Shown here in pieces: positions 61,784 to 64,000 of a DNA stretch of 64,000 bases. The notes beneath the pieces were generated by a model that searched no databases, was not told the origin of the DNA, and saw only the letters and a list, made by a program, of their open reading frames with translations. Positions within the stretch are counted from its first letter, which is position 1, and every line of letters begins with the position of its first letter. Source of the DNA: an uncultured SAR86 cluster bacterium (GTDB lineage: Bacteria; Pseudomonadota; Gammaproteobacteria; Magnimaribacterales; Magnimaribacteraceae); contig CACBUE010000003.1 of NCBI GenBank assembly GCA_902542325.1, forward strand, positions 1 through 64,000. Direction: 5' to 3'. The position numbers were made by a program, and so were the translations under genes.

Positions 61784-62634
61784 AATTATTGAGTTCTGAT
61801 ATCAAAACGAAGGAAATCTTGGATTGGAAGGGTACTCATCTTTTAAATTACCAGTTTTCAGCTTGTTCGATGAAAACTAGAATCTATCTAAATTTAAAAA
61901 AAATACCATTTACATCCCATCAAATAAACCTTTCTGCAGGCGAAAATTTCTCAGAATGGTTTCAGGGTATTAACCCAAGATCTCTAGTGCCAGTTCTAAT
62001 ACATAATGGAGAGGTTCATATAGAGAGCAACGACATTCTTCAGTATCTAGAGGGGCGCTATAAAGAAGTCTCTTTAATTCCAGAGAATATGGAAGAAGAA
62101 ATTAAAGATTTATTAAAATTTGAAGATGATCTACATGTTGATATAAGAAATATTACATTTAAGTTTTTGGTTCCAAGATTTTTAAACAAAGGAAAGTCTG
62201 TTCAACCTAAAGCAAAAAATAAAGCAACTTTAAATGGAGAATTAGACTTCATGGACGATGTAAATAGAAATTTTTGGGAGCAGTACGAAAAGCATGGGAT
62301 AAAAGATAAAGATGCAAGCAGGTCTTTGATTAATTTTAGAACTGCTTTGGAAGATCTCAACGATCAACTAGAACATAATCAATATATTTTAGGTTCGGAA
62401 CTATCTTTAGTTGATATTGCCTGGTTTATTTACACGACAAGAATACAACACGCAAATTATCCCCTCAAAAGATTGCACCCTAGTGTATTTGGTTGGTATG
62501 AACGACTATATGCAAATAATCTTTTTAGAAAAGAAGTAAAAAGGCCTTTGATAATGCAGTTTGTATTGTATGTTCATTCTTTGATCTTGCGTCTTAAACG
62601 AAGATCAATTGAAGATTTTCTGTTAGATCAATAA
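61780..62634 (+). CDS. Glutathione S-transferase-like protein
   Basis: A 284-residue GST-like protein. LLNYQFSACSMKTRIYLNLKKIPFTSHQINL is the thioredoxin-like start with Cys-Ser as a candidate catalytic pair, NPRSLVPVLIHNGEVHIESNDILQYLE the glutathione-binding stretch (cis-Pro, Ser-Asn-Asp), and ELSLVDIAWFIYTTRIQHA the C-terminal helix-capping motif. In line with the phosphatase and the TauE-like gene, which starts at the base after its stop. Confidence 0.88.
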   Translation: MKLLSSDIKTKEILDWKGTHLLNYQFSACSMKTRIYLNLKKIPFTSHQINLSAGENFSEWFQGINPRSLVPVLIHNGEVHIESNDILQYLEGRYKEVSLIPENMEEEIKDLLKFEDDLHVDIRNITFKFLVPRFLNKGKSVQPKAKNKATLNGELDFMDDVNRNFWEQYEKHGIKDKDASRSLINFRTALEDLNDQLEHNQYILGSELSLVDIAWFIYTTRIQHANYPLKRLHPSVFGWYERLYANNLFRKEVKRPLIMQFVLYVHSLILRLKRRSIEDFLLDQ

Positions 62635-63381
62635 ATGGAATTAGATTTAATTTTCATTTTCATCTTAGTTGCAACTTTCGCAACAGCTTTTTTATCCTCT
62701 ATTTTTGGGATGCTCGGCGGCCTTATTCTCATGGGCATATTGATTAGTTTCCTTTCTGTAGGACCTGCGATGGTGCTTCATGGTCTAATTCAAGCGACAT
62801 CAAATGGATATAGAGCGTGGCTAAATAGAAAAGATATCAATTGGAGAATTATCTCAACGCTGTTGATTGGGAGTGTCTTAGCTTTAATCTTTCTATTTTT
62901 TATAGCCTTTGAACCTAGCCAAATTTTGATTATATTTGCATTAGGACTATTGCCTTATATTGCATGGATAGTCCCAAAAGAACTTTCTCTGGATATCACA
63001 AAAGCAGGTACAGGAGTTTTAGCAGGTTGTGTGGTTGTTATAACAAACTTAGTAGCTGGCGTTGGCGGCCCTTTGCTAGATGTCTTCTTTCAAAGAGTAG
63101 ATATGACAAGACATCAAGTCGTTGCTACTAAAGCAGTAGCACAAACTATTGGACATATTTCTAAAATTATTTTTTTTGGAGGATTGTTAACATATAGTTT
63201 AAAAAATTGGCCTGAGCCTACATTCTTGCTCTTAGCAATATTTTTATCTGTAGTAGGAACTACTCTTGGTAAGAAGGTTTTAGATATAATAGACGATGAA
63301 ATTTTTTTCAGATGGACTCAACGAATTGTCCTTTCTGTAGGAGCAGTATTTATTGGTAGAGGTATTTTTTTACTCTCATAA
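62635..63381 (+). CDS. TauE/SafE-family membrane transporter
   Basis: A 248-residue protein with about eight hydrophobic segments. FLSSIFGMLGGLILMGILISFL and the second repeat VVVITNLVAGVGGPLLDVFFQR are the two family signature regions. TauE/SafE proteins are linked to export of sulfite, sulfoacetate or other sulfur organic anions, and many have no known substrate. It follows the GST gene directly. Confidence 0.88.
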   Translation: MELDLIFIFILVATFATAFLSSIFGMLGGLILMGILISFLSVGPAMVLHGLIQATSNGYRAWLNRKDINWRIISTLLIGSVLALIFLFFIAFEPSQILIIFALGLLPYIAWIVPKELSLDITKAGTGVLAGCVVVITNLVAGVGGPLLDVFFQRVDMTRHQVVATKAVAQTIGHISKIIFFGGLLTYSLKNWPEPTFLLLAIFLSVVGTTLGKKVLDIIDDEIFFRWTQRIVLSVGAVFIGRGIFLLS

Positions 63382-63416
63382 TAAACACTCACTGAAAAAA
63401 TCAATAAGGTAGATTT

Positions 63417-64000
63417 ATGAATAGATTAGAAGACAAAGTAGCTATAGTCACTGGTGCAACTGGGGGCATAGGAAGAGCTACTACAGAACTTTTTCTTAAA
63501 GAAGGTGCAAGTGTTTTGATGGTTGATTTAAGTGAAGATGATCTTGTGGAGGCAATTAAAGAGATTGATTCTAATAAGGTCAGTTATTTTAAAGGAGATG
63601 TATCACTACTTTCAGACAATCAAAAAGCAGTAGATTTGGTACTTGAAAGATATGGAGGTATAGATATTTTCATTGCTAATGCCGGTGTGGCTGGAGAAAT
63701 TCAGTCAATAGTTGATTACGATGAAGAGATATTTGATAGTGTAATGGCAGTGAATGCAAAAGGCCCTTTTCTGGGCTTAAAGGCAGTAATACCAGCTTTA
63801 AATGAAAGAGGGGGAGGAAGTGTGGTCATAACTTCAAGTGTAGCAGGAGTTACAGGAGCATCTCTGTTATCCCCTTACGTGATGAGTAAACATGCTGTTG
63901 TAGGTTTAACTAAATCAGCTGCGAAAGAGTGCGCTGAGATGAACATAAGGGTTAATTCGGTAAACCCTTCTCCAGTAGAGACACCAATGATGAGAGTTTT
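63417..64000 (+). CDS. Short-chain dehydrogenase/reductase (3' end beyond the window)
   Basis: ATG 63417 opens a frame running to the window edge; about 194 residues are visible. VAIVTGATGGIGRATTEL binds NAD(P), ANAGVAGE is the central motif, TSSVAGVTG holds the catalytic Ser, YVMSKH the Tyr-x-x-x-Lys, and RVNSVNPSPVETPM the substrate loop. It is a classical SDR, probably NAD-dependent (Asp at the end of strand 2, VDLSEDD). A Shine-Dalgarno-like AAGGT lies upstream. Confidence 0.92.
   Translation, partial: MNRLEDKVAIVTGATGGIGRATTELFLKEGASVLMVDLSEDDLVEAIKEIDSNKVSYFKGDVSLLSDNQKAVDLVLERYGGIDIFIANAGVAGEIQSIVDYDEEIFDSVMAVNAKGPFLGLKAVIPALNERGGGSVVITSSVAGVTGASLLSPYVMSKHAVVGLTKSAAKECAEMNIRVNSVNPSPVETPMMRV

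Overview
The window is AT-rich DNA with densely packed genes, short intergenic gaps and many start/stop overlaps of 4 or 8 bases. The block thrS-infC-rpmI-rplT-pheS-pheT-ihfA-merR-tRNA-Pro is the classic gammaproteobacterial arrangement. Together with the TonB-dependent receptor, the many glutathione-transferase-like proteins, the acyl-CoA and CoA-transferase genes and the streamlined spacing, it suggests a marine, genome-reduced gammaproteobacterium, possibly of the SAR86 type. The SAR86 assignment is inference; no 16S gene is present.

Layout. 1-6802: an envelope polysaccharide operon (GNAT, DegT aminotransferase, TylF-like methyltransferase, split transketolase, phosphoglycosyl transferase, FlaA1/CapD-type dehydratase), followed by RNase D and a small membrane protein broken by a frameshift. 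7921-12957: a phosphodiesterase, an SCP-x-type thiolase with its DUF35 partner, DjlA, a FabH-like synthase, DoxX and PdxH. 13024-19862: the translation block. Here thrS has a leader hairpin that looks like a tRNA-Thr anticodon arm, infC appears to start at AUA, and PheT lacks the whole EMAPII-like tRNA-binding domain. 19873-29005: mainly catabolic genes (CoA transferase, GSTs, acyl-CoA dehydrogenase, SDR, carboxylesterase, DsbA-like isomerase, old yellow enzyme, class II aldolase). This stretch includes a gene-free region of about 435 bases (21699-22134) with two near-identical structured units and a 14-bp stem-loop, the least explained sequence in the window.

29102-37136: fumC, a pterin dehydratase, a hydrolase, an MFS carrier, an SDR, then guaB-guaA. 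37122-38324 looks like the remains of a small element inserted at the 3' end of guaA: an 11-bp direct repeat of the guaA end flanks a lone envelope-protein gene. 38346-46924: small accessory genes (GNAT, a YciB/IspZ-like fusion, MAPEG, YdjM, FAD oxidoreductase, phosphatase, LCM-type methyltransferase). 46998-48973: a GcvT/DmdA-like protein overlapping a MetF-like reductase, a probable folate-dependent demethylation pair. 49022-53558: GSTs, two enoyl-CoA hydratase family members and a DoxX-like protein. 53561-58067: purine permease, TonB receptor and purine phosphoribosyltransferase, possibly one purine acquisition locus. 58160-64000: a CmcJ-like oxygenase, GSA-type aminotransferase, Tat-exported PhoD-like phosphatase, GST, TauE/SafE carrier and an SDR cut by the window edge.

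Functional calls are from motifs and overall sequence pattern read by eye; no database search was run.
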